Assembly: GCF_014696355.1 (NCBI RefSeq)
Contig: NZ_JACJQA010000025.1
Coordinates: 1 to 64,000, forward strand
DNA from: Pseudanabaena sp. FACHB-1998
GTDB taxonomy: Bacteria > Cyanobacteriota > Cyanobacteriia > Pseudanabaenales > Pseudanabaenaceae
Direction: 5' to 3'
Length of the DNA stretch: 64,000 nucleotides
Below the pieces are notes generated by a model. It ran no database searches and was not told where the DNA came from. It was given only the letters and a program-made list of their open reading frames with translations. Shown piece by piece: positions 9,291 through 17,088 of this stretch. Positions within the stretch are counted from its first letter, which is position 1; every line of letters starts with the position of its first letter. The position numbers were made by a program, and so were the translations under genes.

Positions 9291-10325
9291 GTGCTAGAAC
9301 AATTTCTCCAAGCTTCTCAAAATATCCTAAGCGCTAATTTTCTCATTACTAATTGCTTGATTTTGATTTTGGCGGCAATTCTCGATTTCTTAATAGGCGA
9401 TCCTGTCAATTGGCTACATCCAGTGCAGGTCATGGGTTGGCTGATCGCTCAATTTACGAATTTAGTTTTCCAAAAAGAAGCCGATCGCTCAATTCCTAAA
9501 TTCGCACCCTTAGCCATGAAGGTCTTGGGCATCATTTTGGGGATTAGCTTGATTTTAGGAAGTGGCTTAATAATTTGGTTAATGGTCAGCATCGCATCAA
9601 AAATTCATCCGATTTTGGCGATCGCCCTTTCGAGTATTTTGCTAGCAGCTTGTTTTGCAGGACGTAGTCTACGCGATGCTGCTGAATCGGTGTTAGCGGT
9701 GTTAGCGCTAGGTAATATTGCCAATGCTCGCAAGGAGTTAAGCCGCTACGTGGGACGTGATACGGAAGATTTAACTGAGTTAGAAATTTTACGCGCCGTA
9801 TTAGAAACTGTCACCGAAAATGCGATCGATGCCGTTACTTCACCCCTGTTCTATGCCTTGATGGGTTCATTATTTCTACCCTATGGCGGTGTAGTTTTGG
9901 CGATCGCCTACAAAGCATCTAGCACCCTTGATTCTATGGTGGGCTATTGCGAAGCCCCCTATAGTGATCTTGGCTGGTTTAGCGCCAAAACCGACGATGT
10001 GCTAACTTGGCTACCCTGTCGCCTTACCGTAATTACCCTTGCCTTGCTATCAGGTAGACCTCTCGAAGTTTGGAAAATTTGCCAACGGGATGCCCATCAA
10101 GATCCTAGTCCTAACTCAGGCTGGAGCGAATGTGTTTATGCCGCAATTCTCCAAGTGCAGCTAGGCGGCGCAAATCGCTATCGCGGAATTGTCAAATACA
10201 AACCTCTCTTAGGAGAAGCGATCGCCCCCATTTCTAGCCCCAAAATTAAACAAGCTTTAGCTTTAACCAGAATCTGTTTTTTACTATGGCTTAGCCTTGG
10301 CATCGCGATCGCAGGTTTGCTATAA
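9291..10325 (+). CDS. cobD: Adenosylcobinamide-phosphate synthase
   Basis: CobD/CbiB attaches the aminopropanol arm to adenosylcobyric acid, the step after CobQ. The 344-residue protein has the family hallmark GDPVNWLHPVQVMGWLI near the N-terminus and several hydrophobic membrane spans (for example ILGISLILGSGLIIWLMV). The motif LVALSYKAS-like region appears as LAIAYKASSTLDSMVGY. The start is GTG at 9291, with no better ATG nearby that retains the first membrane segment. The stop codon lies inside a perfect palindrome. Confidence 0.92.
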   Translation: MLEQFLQASQNILSANFLITNCLILILAAILDFLIGDPVNWLHPVQVMGWLIAQFTNLVFQKEADRSIPKFAPLAMKVLGIILGISLILGSGLIIWLMVSIASKIHPILAIALSSILLAACFAGRSLRDAAESVLAVLALGNIANARKELSRYVGRDTEDLTELEILRAVLETVTENAIDAVTSPLFYALMGSLFLPYGGVVLAIAYKASSTLDSMVGYCEAPYSDLGWFSAKTDDVLTWLPCRLTVITLALLSGRPLEVWKICQRDAHQDPSPNSGWSECVYAAILQVQLGGANRYRGIVKYKPLLGEAIAPISSPKIKQALALTRICFLLWLSLGIAIAGLL

Positions 10326-10361
10326 ATGAAGAAATGGCTAAGCCATTTCTTCATTTATAGC
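10319..10361. terminator. Palindrome overlapping the cobD stop codon
   Basis: 20-bp perfect arms (GCTATAAATGAAGAAATGGC and complement) around a TAA loop; the cobD stop (10323-10325) sits in the left arm. The core AATGAAGAAATGGC recurs in the palindrome at 45757-45803. Confidence 0.75.
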
Positions 10362-10383
10362 TGTAGTAACACTTTCAAGTCAT

Positions 10384-10420
10384 AAAAAAAGAGGGGGCGC
10401 GTTGCGCCCCCTCTTTTTTT
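10384..10420. terminator. Bidirectional terminator after psbJ
   Basis: 17-bp perfect arms AAAAAAAGAGGGGGCGC / GCGCCCCCTCTTTTTTT around GTT. A-tract and T-tract ends make it work on both strands, ending the psbEFLJ operon and blocking cobD read-through. Confidence 0.9.
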
Positions 10421-10428
10421 ATGGATAG

Positions 10429-10548
10429 TTAGCTAGCAGAGCCAAGACCAACATAGGAACCATAAAAGAACAAACCAACAACCACTAGTACACCCGTACC
10501 AGCGACAGTTGCAACTAGCCAGAGTGGAATGCGTCCATCTTTAAGCAT
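10429..10548 (-). CDS. psbJ: Photosystem II reaction centre protein J
   Basis: A 39-residue single-span thylakoid protein beginning [17 protein letters not shown], closely matching known PsbJ, with the Gly-rich segment [15 protein letters not shown] at its end. PsbJ sits next to cytochrome b559 in photosystem II. A strong ribosome binding site GGAGG precedes the ATG. It is the last gene of psbE-F-L-J. Confidence 0.96.
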   Translation of the reverse strand: MLKDGRIPLWLVATVAGTGVLVVVGLFFYGSYVGLGSAS

Positions 10549-10671
10549 GAATTAAACCTCCAAAGAAAAATGATTTTATGAAATAAATGACAAATATGTG
10601 TGGCTTAGATCATTTTTCAGAACCAGCTTTACATAAGACAAATTCGAGACAAATTTGAGATAAATTTGCGC

Positions 10672-10788
10672 TTAGTTGAAGAAATAGCTGGAGAAAAGAA
10701 GAACAGTAACGAAAATTAGCAGTAGCCCCAAGAATAGAGAAGTACGGTTCAACTCTACAGGTTGGCTATTTGGATTTTTAGGAGCCAT
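10672..10788 (-). CDS. psbL: Photosystem II reaction centre protein L
   Basis: A 38-residue single-span thylakoid protein, [20 protein letters not shown] at the start and SSYFFN at the end, the conserved PsbL pattern. PsbL lies at the photosystem II monomer interface and is needed for the acceptor side. It is the third gene of the psbEFLJ operon. Confidence 0.97.
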   Translation of the reverse strand: MAPKNPNSQPVELNRTSLFLGLLLIFVTVLLFSSYFFN

Positions 10789-10863
10789 AGGTAGGTAAGT
10801 AAAAAGAAAAAAGTAAAAAGGTAGGATTTTTTGCTCAAGAGAGCAAAAATAGCATTTTCTAGA

Positions 10864-10998
10864 TTAGCGGCTGATAAATTGCATAGCAGCGATCGCACCG
10901 ATGAAAAATACGGTAGGAACGCCAAGTCCGTGAACTGCTAGCCAACGGAAAGTAAATACGGGATATTGAACGGGTTGGTTAGGATTGTTGCTTGCCAT
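10864..10998 (-). CDS. psbF: Cytochrome b559 beta subunit
   Basis: A 44-residue single-span protein with the conserved segment [18 protein letters not shown]. His23 is the axial ligand of the haem shared with PsbE. It is the second gene of the psbEFLJ operon, beginning 85 bp after psbE. Confidence 0.97.
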   Translation of the reverse strand: MASNNPNQPVQYPVFTFRWLAVHGLGVPTVFFIGAIAAMQFISR

Positions 10999-11082
10999 AG
11001 TTAATAAGTAAGTTTTGCTGCGCTGTAATTTTTAGTTGAACAGAATGATGGGAGCCAATGCTGGTGAAGAAATAACTCTTAG

Positions 11083-11328
11083 TTATTTCCCAGTTGCAGA
11101 AATTTCGGCATCAGCATTGTAGCGATCGTTCAAAATAGGAGCAGTTTGGCGTTCTTGAGAGTAGTATTCGTTGGGGCGTGGTGTGCCAAATACGTCATAA
11201 GCCAAACCTGTGCTTACAAACAACCAACCTGCCAAAAATAGAGCAGGAATGGTGAGGCTATGGATCAGCCAGTAACGAACGCTAGTGATAATGTCGGAAA
11301 ATGGACGCTCTCCAGTAGTACCTGCCAT
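11083..11328 (-). CDS. psbE: Cytochrome b559 alpha subunit
   Basis: An 81-residue protein with [20 protein letters not shown] at the start and one membrane span. His23 in [14 protein letters not shown] is the haem ligand, and the lumenal tail contains the conserved [10 protein letters not shown]. Together with PsbF it forms cytochrome b559 of the photosystem II core. It is the first gene of psbEFLJ and has a GAGGA ribosome binding site; the operon promoter should lie in the AT-rich spacer upstream. Confidence 0.98.
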   Translation of the reverse strand: MAGTTGERPFSDIITSVRYWLIHSLTIPALFLAGWLFVSTGLAYDVFGTPRPNEYYSQERQTAPILNDRYNADAEISATGK

Positions 11329-11866
11329 AACAGTCCTCTAAATGTGTAATATCAAAAATCTTTATTTTAAATAATAATTTACTATTGTACCAAGTTGCGA
11401 ACATAGCGCTAAAACAATACCCTCATCAATCCTAAATATTTTATAAGAGTGGACTCAAGGGAGGCTTACCCTTATAACAATCCAAGTAATACCAAAAGAA
11501 GAAAGGGCGTAGCCCTTTCTTCTTTTCAAAAACCTTACTGGGTTTGGTTTTTAAATCACAAAAGTGTTGCCACACTTTCGTGATTTGGTATAAGTATCTG
11601 AGTGCATTTAAAATATAAAAGCAATATAAAAGCTCAAAAACTGTGGCGCAAACGGAGCATGTGCCACAGTTTTTGAGGATGTTTTTTTAATTATGCCTAG
11701 CTTGGACTGAGTAAAGGGAAAGCCTTGCTGCAAAAATATCGTGATCGCTTTGGTGATATCCACATCGAAGACTAAAGCTAAGGATTTTTACGAAAATCAT
11801 TTCCAAAGGCGATCGCTATTCGATTTATGCTACTATCAGTAGTATTGCAAGTAGTATAAAATAGTT
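11329..11866. other. Spacer upstream of psbE with repeats and a gene scrap
   Basis: This 538-bp spacer must contain the psbE promoter near its left end. It holds one copy of the composite two-hairpin repeat (11489-11593), a hairpin with arms AAAAACTGTGGC / GCCACAGTTTTT (about 11636-11674), and a 24-codon in-frame scrap ending KALLQKYRDRFGDIHIED and TAA near 11776, which looks like the tail of a lost gene. No full gene is visible. Confidence 0.6.
11489..11593. repeat. Composite two-hairpin repeat, copy A
   Basis: Order: ATACC, hairpin 1 (arms AAAAGAAGAAAGGGC, loop GTA), core AAAACCTTACTGGGTTTGGT, hairpin 2 (AAATCACAAAAGTGT-type arms), GGTAT. The same order occurs at 23929-24031 and, interrupted, at 37211-37434. 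Confidence 0.8.
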
Positions 11867-12085
11867 ATGAAAGTATCTATTTCTCTTCCAGATGAGTTAG
11901 TCCATTACGTTGACGATCGCGTAGAAAATCGTAGTCGGCTCATTGAGGGGTTACTGCAAGCATGGCGGAAGCAGCAGGAAAAACAGGCGATGGTTGAGGC
12001 TTGTTTGTTGTTGGATGAATGGACAAAGGATGAGGAGACAGCATGGCAGCAAGCAGCAATTATCGATTGGGAAGTATCTGGTTAG
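11867..12085 (+). CDS. MazE-like ribbon-helix-helix antitoxin
   Basis: A 72-residue protein starting MKVSISLPDELVHYVDDRV, the usual N-terminal ribbon-helix-helix DNA-binding pattern, with an acidic tail that would contact the toxin (LLLDEWTKDEETAW). It overlaps the downstream MazF-like gene by 43 bp, so the two are translationally coupled. Such antitoxins also repress their own operon. Confidence 0.85.
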   Translation: MKVSISLPDELVHYVDDRVENRSRLIEGLLQAWRKQQEKQAMVEACLLLDEWTKDEETAWQQAAIIDWEVSG

Positions 12086-12399
12086 TAAGTTTCGATCCTT
12101 CGATTGGTACAGAAATTCGCAAAACTCGTCCTGCGGTAATTATCTCTGGAACTGCTTTTAATCAGCGCAGTAAGGTAACTGTGTTACCGATTACTTCTGC
12201 TAATCCTAGCGATCGCCTACTTCCAGTAATTGTGCCTTTGGTTCCTTCTGTTACAAATGGACTTAGCAATAATAGTTTTGTTGTCTGTGTCGATCCGATG
12301 ACTTTTGATAAACGTAGATTGATTCAATGTCTTGGGCAAGTAGAACTGAATCAATTGGAAAAAATACAACAGATTTCAGCTAGGTATTTAGAACTTTAA
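12043..12399 (+). CDS. MazF/PemK-type mRNA endoribonuclease toxin
   Basis: A 118-residue MazF-fold toxin. Characteristic motifs are GSIWLVSFDPSIGTEIRKTR, RPAVIIS, VTVLPITS and the C-terminal LGQVELNQLEKI. These proteins cleave mRNA at short sequences when the labile antitoxin is lost. The pair begins the first accessory island next to the photosystem II operon. Confidence 0.9.
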   Translation: MAASSNYRLGSIWLVSFDPSIGTEIRKTRPAVIISGTAFNQRSKVTVLPITSANPSDRLLPVIVPLVPSVTNGLSNNSFVVCVDPMTFDKRRLIQCLGQVELNQLEKIQQISARYLEL

Positions 12400-12454
12400 A
12401 TTGGAACGATATCTAAAATGCGATCGCATAAATAATCTCTACAAAAGGCGATCG

Positions 12455-12814
12455 CTATTTAGATTTTGAAGATCTTAGGCGTTGTTTTGCAGAATCATAG
12501 GCAGGATCGTGTTCGTCAAAGCTAATGATTCTAACGGTTTTAGGAAACGGAGATTCCACTACTCGATAGATTAGTCGATATGCACAGTCACCCCAATCAA
12601 TCTCTAGCGCTCGATAGTTTGCCAAATCCCCTTTTAATGCGTGATTTGGGAAATATCGGTTTGTTTGTAGTGGATTTGTCGATAGAAGTTGTTTGAGACT
12701 GGGATACAAGTTTTGTAGTTCCACTGGCAGCTTTTGTATATCCTGCTGAATAACCAGTTGATTTTCCTGAATTTCGTATAGAGACTTCGCTTTGCGTTTT
12801 TTGTTTTTGCCCAC
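12455..12814 (-). CDS. RelE/ParE-superfamily toxin-like protein
   Basis: A 119-residue protein whose C-terminal half has the RelE-type strand pattern (ALEIDWGDCAYRLIYRVV and VRIISFDEHDPAYDSAKQRL). The start is GTG at 12814, inside the preceding ORF and directly in front of an A-rich run (GGGCAAAAACAAAAAACGC). The usual RelE domain occupies most of the protein. It reads in a different frame from the upstream antitoxin-like ORF, which it overlaps by 218 bp. Confidence 0.7.
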   Translation of the reverse strand: MGKNKKRKAKSLYEIQENQLVIQQDIQKLPVELQNLYPSLKQLLSTNPLQTNRYFPNHALKGDLANYRALEIDWGDCAYRLIYRVVESPFPKTVRIISFDEHDPAYDSAKQRLRSSKSK

Positions 12815-12992
12815 TAGCTTTAAAAATACTTATTTGTTGCTGCAACGTATCTAGATCTATTTCTTCACCTCTTTCCATAGTTGTTACCCACTGAGTATCG
12901 TCAGTTTCTAGGGGAAGCCGTTGAATCGCTTTACCTTCAGCCGAATAGGGGTTAAGTTTTGCTAGTGATGAATTTGTAGTTTTCATATTCAT
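12597..12992 (-). CDS. Antitoxin-like ORF overlapping the RelE-like gene
   Basis: The frame is 131 codons, but only about the first 60 look like real protein (TDDTQWVTTMERGEEIDLDT and on). The last about 70 residues are Ser/Thr/Lys-rich and overlap the toxin frame, so they may be out-of-frame reading. Either the genes overlap by 218 bp, a frameshift at the A-run truncated the antitoxin, or ribosomes shift frame there. Function as the RelE-partner antitoxin is inferred from position. Confidence 0.5.
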   Translation of the reverse strand: MNMKTTNSSLAKLNPYSAEGKAIQRLPLETDDTQWVTTMERGEEIDLDTLQQQISIFKASGQKQKTQSEVSIRNSGKSTGYSAGYTKAASGTTKLVSQSQTTSIDKSTTNKPIFPKSRIKRGFGKLSSARD

Positions 12993-13132
12993 AACATTAT
13001 TGCGCTGTGCAAGTATTCTATCAGATCATCAAATAGTCAAATCGAGATCGCATAAATAATCTCTACAAATGGCGATGAGACTTTTAATTGGGTTCCATTA
13101 TTTGTTGGAGTGCTTTTGTAAAATATGCCCTA

Positions 13133-13378
13133 TCATACGCCGATCTCAATTTTTCCTGTTTCGGCGATAAATTTAACGGGTAGCCCTTCTTGCCGTTCTC
13201 CTTCTTGCCATTCATAGGGTTCATAGTTATCTAAACTTGATAAGTCGCTCTCCAGCCAGTCTGTATCTTCTTGAGTGCGTGAATTTTCAGTTTGCCACAC
13301 TAGATAGTTCAAAAAGCTAAGAACTTCTCGCAGCTTATTTGCCAAGCGTTGTACTATCTCGCTTTTAATTGTGTTCAT
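13133..13378 (-). CDS. Small acidic hypothetical protein
   Basis: An 81-residue, acidic, Trp-containing protein (LNYLVWQTENSRTQEDTDWL in the middle, LPVKFIAETGKIEIGV at the end). No family recognised. It sits between the toxin-antitoxin pair and the AbiTii-type gene. The helical N-terminus followed by an acidic tail would be compatible with an antitoxin, but there is no partner gene next to it. Confidence 0.5.
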   Translation of the reverse strand: MNTIKSEIVQRLANKLREVLSFLNYLVWQTENSRTQEDTDWLESDLSSLDNYEPYEWQEGERQEGLPVKFIAETGKIEIGV

Positions 13379-13513
13379 ACAACTTTTCTCGAATCACGCT
13401 CAAGTTAGTTTTAGTTTAGCAAAACGCAAAATTAGCTTAAATCGTTTTTATACACACCTTAAGTTTTTTGCGTTATAAAAGATTTATAGAGTACATATAT
13501 TCCTACAGTCTGA

Positions 13514-14497
13514 ATGAGTTTATTACGGCAAATCCAAGATGCTACAGTTGACCCTAAGTATCAGTTGGCAGATATTCTACGAATGTGTAAAATTCTTGCT
13601 GCACGTTTAGGAAATAAAGCTTTCAAAGAATGGATCGAACAAGAGTTGAATGGCTACAAAGACCAAGAAAAGATACCAAGTTATAGAGTTTTGGAAAACT
13701 TACAGCATTTTGGCGATTTCATTAGTATTTATGGTCAACTATGGGAAAATCTTCAGATTCCTTTGATAGCTATAGCTAAAGAGAATAGAAAAATACTAGA
13801 AAAGAGATATCTTTCGCGTAGTGTTAGTCACTATGAGTATAGTGTTATTAAAACAAACCAACTTTCAAGAGACTCTGTTCAAATATATTGGGAAGCAGAT
13901 ACTGTTTGCCAATTAAGTATTTATGAAAACATGAACTGCTTGCGTGCATGGACTCTCATCCCTATTTCTGCAATAGTAATAGTTCTTGATGCTATAAAAA
14001 CTAGAATTTTAGACTTTGTAATTGAGATTGAGGCTGAAAATCCTAATGCTGGAGATGCTTTGCCACATGAAAAACTAATTCCCGATCAAATCGTCAATAA
14101 TATTTACTTCAAATGTATCCTACACGAAAATCAAATGACAGAAAACTACACTAATACTTTTCAAGGCGCACCTATCGCTAACTTTGCTAACACAGTCAAA
14201 GATAACGCACGGCAACAGGCAAATCAACATATCCATTTATCTGAGGAAAAAAGGACTCTTGCAGAAGCTGCCAACGAAATCCAACAACTCATCCAACTTT
14301 TAGAAAAAACGAATCCAACCGCCACCGAAGCTGAAACCATTGCTTATATTAATGACGAAACCAAGCCTAGCTTCAAACGTCGTGCAAGTAGTGCATTACA
14401 GTCAATTGGAGAAACAGCAATTGACGAGTTTATATTAGAGAACAAGTATCTTAAAGTTGTGAAAGCTGCTATCAAGGGTTGGGTAAAGCCAGTCTAG
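13514..14497 (+). CDS. AbiTii-domain protein
   Basis: A 327-residue soluble protein. Residues 1-60 match the AbiTii domain pattern: SLLRQIQDATVD, LADILRMCKILAARLG, FKEWIEQELNGY and PSYRVL. AbiTii domains are associated with abortive-infection phage defence. The C-terminal 100 residues (NFANTVKDNARQQANQHI, then a helical segment ending in KVVKAAIKGWVKP) look like a separate helical module of the kind found in predicted conflict proteins. The gene has lower GC than its neighbours and no GCGATCGC. ATG start at 13514. Confidence 0.7.
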   Translation: MSLLRQIQDATVDPKYQLADILRMCKILAARLGNKAFKEWIEQELNGYKDQEKIPSYRVLENLQHFGDFISIYGQLWENLQIPLIAIAKENRKILEKRYLSRSVSHYEYSVIKTNQLSRDSVQIYWEADTVCQLSIYENMNCLRAWTLIPISAIVIVLDAIKTRILDFVIEIEAENPNAGDALPHEKLIPDQIVNNIYFKCILHENQMTENYTNTFQGAPIANFANTVKDNARQQANQHIHLSEEKRTLAEAANEIQQLIQLLEKTNPTATEAETIAYINDETKPSFKRRASSALQSIGETAIDEFILENKYLKVVKAAIKGWVKPV

Positions 14498-14581
14498 CGG
14501 TGAAAGATGTTTATTTCTTATGAAGAGTAACACTCTGTGAACTCAATTTTGTATTGATGGAATCCCAAACGCATTAAAAAT

Positions 14582-14989
14582 ATGGCTGAAACAGTTGTTT
14601 TGCAAATACCAGAAGCATTGTACCAACGCTTAGCGATCGCGGCAGGGGCAACACAGCGATCGCTAGAAGACGTGATTTTACAAGCCCTGCAAATTGGTAG
14701 TCCGCCAACATGGAAAGACGTACCCGAAGAATTTCAAACCGATCTTGCTAGCTTAGATCGACTTGACGACAACTCACTTTGGCAAATCGCTAATAGTAAA
14801 AAAACGCCTCTAGAAATGGAACGTTATGATTTTCTATTGACCAAAAAACAGGAGATAGAACTTACTGATTCTGAAAAACTAGAACTAGAGCAACTTCGTA
14901 CAGATAGCGATCACTTCATGTTACGCAAATCCCAAGCCGCCGCAATCCTCAAATGGCGCGGACATAACGTTGCGAGACTAGCAGGGTAA
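14582..14989 (+). CDS. Helical small protein coupled to HNH endonuclease, copy 1
   Basis: A 135-residue protein: N-terminal helix pattern AETVVLQIPEALYQRLAIAA followed by SLEDVILQAL, reminiscent of antitoxin DNA-binding N-termini, and a C-terminal charged helix FLLTKKQEIELTDSEKLELE. It ends 6 bp before the HNH gene, so they are probably translated together. Its ER...LL.K..E..LT..E..EL signature also occurs in the protein upstream of the second HNH gene at 55751-56053. Function unknown; an antitoxin or immunity-like role is possible. Confidence 0.65.
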   Translation: MAETVVLQIPEALYQRLAIAAGATQRSLEDVILQALQIGSPPTWKDVPEEFQTDLASLDRLDDNSLWQIANSKKTPLEMERYDFLLTKKQEIELTDSEKLELEQLRTDSDHFMLRKSQAAAILKWRGHNVARLAG

Positions 14990-14995
14990 ATATCT

Positions 14996-15421
14996 GTGTC
15001 AGCTTATATTTCCCAAAATCTGCGATCGCAAATAGAATCAATTGACCGTAAACGTTGCTGCTATTGCCTCACAACTGAAACCAATAGCGGTATGCCTATG
15101 ACAATTGATCATATTCAACCAACTTCTAAGGGAGGACTAAATACGATTGAGAATTTATGCCTTGCTTGTCGCACTTGTAATGAATACAAATCTGATACTA
15201 CCGAAGCGATCGATCCTCTAACAAATCAACTAATTCTATTATTCAATCCTCGTCAACACAACTGGCAAGAACATTTTCAATGGAGTAACGATGCTTCTCA
15301 CATCGAAGGATTAACAGCAATTGGACGGGCAACCGCGATCGCCTTGCGAATGAATAATCCCGTAATTGTGGCTACTCGTAAACGATGGTTTTCAATTGGC
15401 TGGCATCCCCCAGAAAATTGA
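14996..15421 (+). CDS. HNH endonuclease family protein, copy 1
   Basis: A 141-residue protein with zinc-binding CCYC, the catalytic DHIQPTSKGG, N in NLCLACRTCNEYK and a second CxxC pair, i.e. a complete HNH nuclease core. The C-terminal half shares FNPR..W..HF.WS and the GRAT segment with the HNH protein at 55324-55761. The start is GTG at 14996, six bases after the upstream stop. Target DNA is unknown. Confidence 0.88.
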   Translation: MSAYISQNLRSQIESIDRKRCCYCLTTETNSGMPMTIDHIQPTSKGGLNTIENLCLACRTCNEYKSDTTEAIDPLTNQLILLFNPRQHNWQEHFQWSNDASHIEGLTAIGRATAIALRMNNPVIVATRKRWFSIGWHPPEN

Positions 15422-15571
15422 AAACTTATTATTTCTGTCGAGCAGCAAGATGGGATCGCCCTGATAATTTTAGAGGAACTTGAAGATGAAGTTCAATGGA
15501 ATACTTCATTTGAACGTTCTCAAGACGTACTAGCAAAACTAGCTTTGGATAAATTAACTGCGTTCTATTAA
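15422..15571 (+). pseudogene. Antitoxin tail remnant after the HNH gene
   Basis: Directly after the HNH stop and in the same frame there are 49 open codons without a start: KLIISVEQQDGIALIILEEL, then EDEVQWNTSFERSQDVLAKL and a short end to TAA (15569-15571). The pattern resembles the acidic C-terminus of small RelE-associated antitoxins. Its 3-prime end overlaps the ecfA-like stop. Probably a decayed gene fragment. Confidence 0.45.
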
Positions 15572-16234
15572 TAGTTGTTTTAAGCGCATCGGATCGCCTT
15601 TATCGATAACTTGACCTCGCTCTAATAGAAAAGCTCCATCAGCATAATCAAGCTCATTCAAGCGATGGGTTACCCAGAGAGCCGTGAGATTTTTTTGTTT
15701 GACTAGATCGCGCACAGCCGCAACCAGATCGATTTGGTTTTCGCCATCTAATAGGGCAGTTGGTTCATCTAGTAATAGAACCTCTGCATGACGCGCGATC
15801 GCCCCCCCGATCGCCACCCGTTGCTTTTGACCACCACTGAGGGCATAGATGGGGCGGCGTAGCATTTGCGGTAGATTGACAGCCGCTAGGGATTCTTTAA
15901 CCCGATGGAGAGTTTCGATATAGGACAAATTTTCGGATACCAGTCCGAAGGCAATATCTGCGCCCACCGTAGGCATGACCAATTGATGATCGGGATTTTG
16001 AAAGACAAAGCCCACGCGATCGCTAATTTCAATATCGCCAGACTTTGGTTGTAATAGTCCTGCCAATAGTCGCAACAAAGTAGATTTACCACTACCGTTA
16101 GTGCCTAGCAGCATCCAAAATTCCCCTTTCGGCACTGACAAAGTGCAGCGATCTAAGACAGTTTCGCCTGAAGCCCACGCAAAAGAGAGATCGTGAACAC
16201 TGATGGCAGTAGTAACGGATTGGTCAATCGGCAT
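15554..16234 (-). CDS. ECF/CbiO-type ABC transporter ATPase
   Basis: A 226-residue ATPase with Walker A GTNGSGKST (44-52), Q-loop region FQNPDHQLVMPTVGADIAFG, signature LSGGQKQR and Walker B LLLDEPTALLD. The NPDHQ...TV..D..FG pattern is typical of energy-coupling-factor and cobalt/nickel (CbiO) ATPases that import metals or vitamins. No T-component or substrate-binding gene is adjacent, so the substrate is open; plant-like and cyanobacterial homologues are often solitary. Confidence 0.85.
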   Translation of the reverse strand: MPIDQSVTTAISVHDLSFAWASGETVLDRCTLSVPKGEFWMLLGTNGSGKSTLLRLLAGLLQPKSGDIEISDRVGFVFQNPDHQLVMPTVGADIAFGLVSENLSYIETLHRVKESLAAVNLPQMLRRPIYALSGGQKQRVAIGGAIARHAEVLLLDEPTALLDGENQIDLVAAVRDLVKQKNLTALWVTHRLNELDYADGAFLLERGQVIDKGDPMRLKQLLIERS

Positions 16235-16274
16235 TGGTTAATTGCATTGATTAATTACTAAATGTATAGAAACC

Positions 16275-16319
16275 AAAAAATTCAGGAAAGATTTCTACGA
16301 AATCTTTCCTGAATTTTTT
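16275..16319 (-). terminator. Terminator after the UPF0367 gene
   Basis: 20-bp perfect arms AAAAAATTCAGGAAAGATTT and complement around CTACG, placed between the UPF0367 gene and ecfA-like gene; A/T tracts at both ends. Confidence 0.8.
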
Positions 16320-16327
16320 GAATAAGG

Positions 16328-16591
16328 TTATCCGCGCACAAAGCCCGCACCAAGATTTGCGGAAGTCCCCGACTTTTCAGAAACCTGCACAGCAGAAATT
16401 TCGCTAACCAGTACTGAAACCTTCTTACCTTCTAGTTTTTCGCAGGTTAGCTCCAAAACTTTGGTATTACCATCGGCGATCGCCGTGGCAATCTCGCGAT
16501 AAAGCGTTTCCGCAGTTTCTTGCTCCTTGCGCTGTACAGACAAAGCGATCGGGTTATTCTTGAGAGTAATTTCGACTGTATACATCAGCAT
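16328..16591 (-). CDS. UPF0367 family conserved cyanobacterial protein
   Basis: An 87-residue protein with the signature YTVEITLKNNPIALSVQRKE, then VLELTCEKLEGKKVSVLVSE and AVQVSEKSG, matching the UPF0367 family found across cyanobacteria and some plastids. Function is unknown. The likely initiator is the second ATG (MYTVEI, 16585), where most homologues start; the annotated frame adds two residues. Confidence 0.85.
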   Translation of the reverse strand: MLMYTVEITLKNNPIALSVQRKEQETAETLYREIATAIADGNTKVLELTCEKLEGKKVSVLVSEISAVQVSEKSGTSANLGAGFVRG

Positions 16592-17064
16592 TAATTAGGA
16601 TGTCCTACCTAGAGATTGAGAAGTAGATCGAGTATAGCTGTTTTCAAATGTTTACATATAGCGATCAACTTTTAATCTCCCCATAAAAGAGTCATATTTC
16701 TGGATTTTCCTTCAGTTTTTCTCGGCTACCCAAAATCTAGCGAAATTCAATAATATAGCTTTTGCCATTCTTGTTAAGACACAAAACCAGAAGACGAGTT
16801 GCGGCGCGAAGCGCCGCAACTCGCTTCTTGGGTTTTGATTTATCCTATATAAAACCTCGAAAGCGAAGGCGCACGCATAGGGTGCGCCTTCGCTTTGAGT
16901 TCTTTTTTTTAATACCCAAGAATTAGCTAGCTAATTCTTGGGTAAGAAGGGAGGAGCTACTTATAATTTCTTTCGTTATTTAGAATAATAGTAAAACTCA
17001 AAATAGTTTGAGTTTTGCGTTCTATGATACTGAAGAATAGATAGGTAAAGAGATAAGGTTATGA
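16592..17064. other. Spacer with three successive palindromes
   Basis: This 473-bp gap has no gene. From left: GCGAAGC-tipped palindrome 16785-16836 with GTTGCGGCGC arms; a hairpin with arms AAAGCGAAGGCGCAC-like / GTGCGCCTTCGCTTT at about 16860-16899; a perfect palindrome ACCCAAGAATTAGCTAGCTAATTCTTGGGT at about 16914-16943. They look like accumulated repeat insertions. Confidence 0.65.
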
Positions 17065-17088
17065 GTGTTGGGTAACATCTACATCATC

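Noticed and set aside
11700-11776. Short in-frame scrap ending KALLQKYRDRFGDIHIED
   Set aside because: Only 24 codons from the upstream stop and no start codon in a good context; kept as a note in the spacer rather than as a gene.
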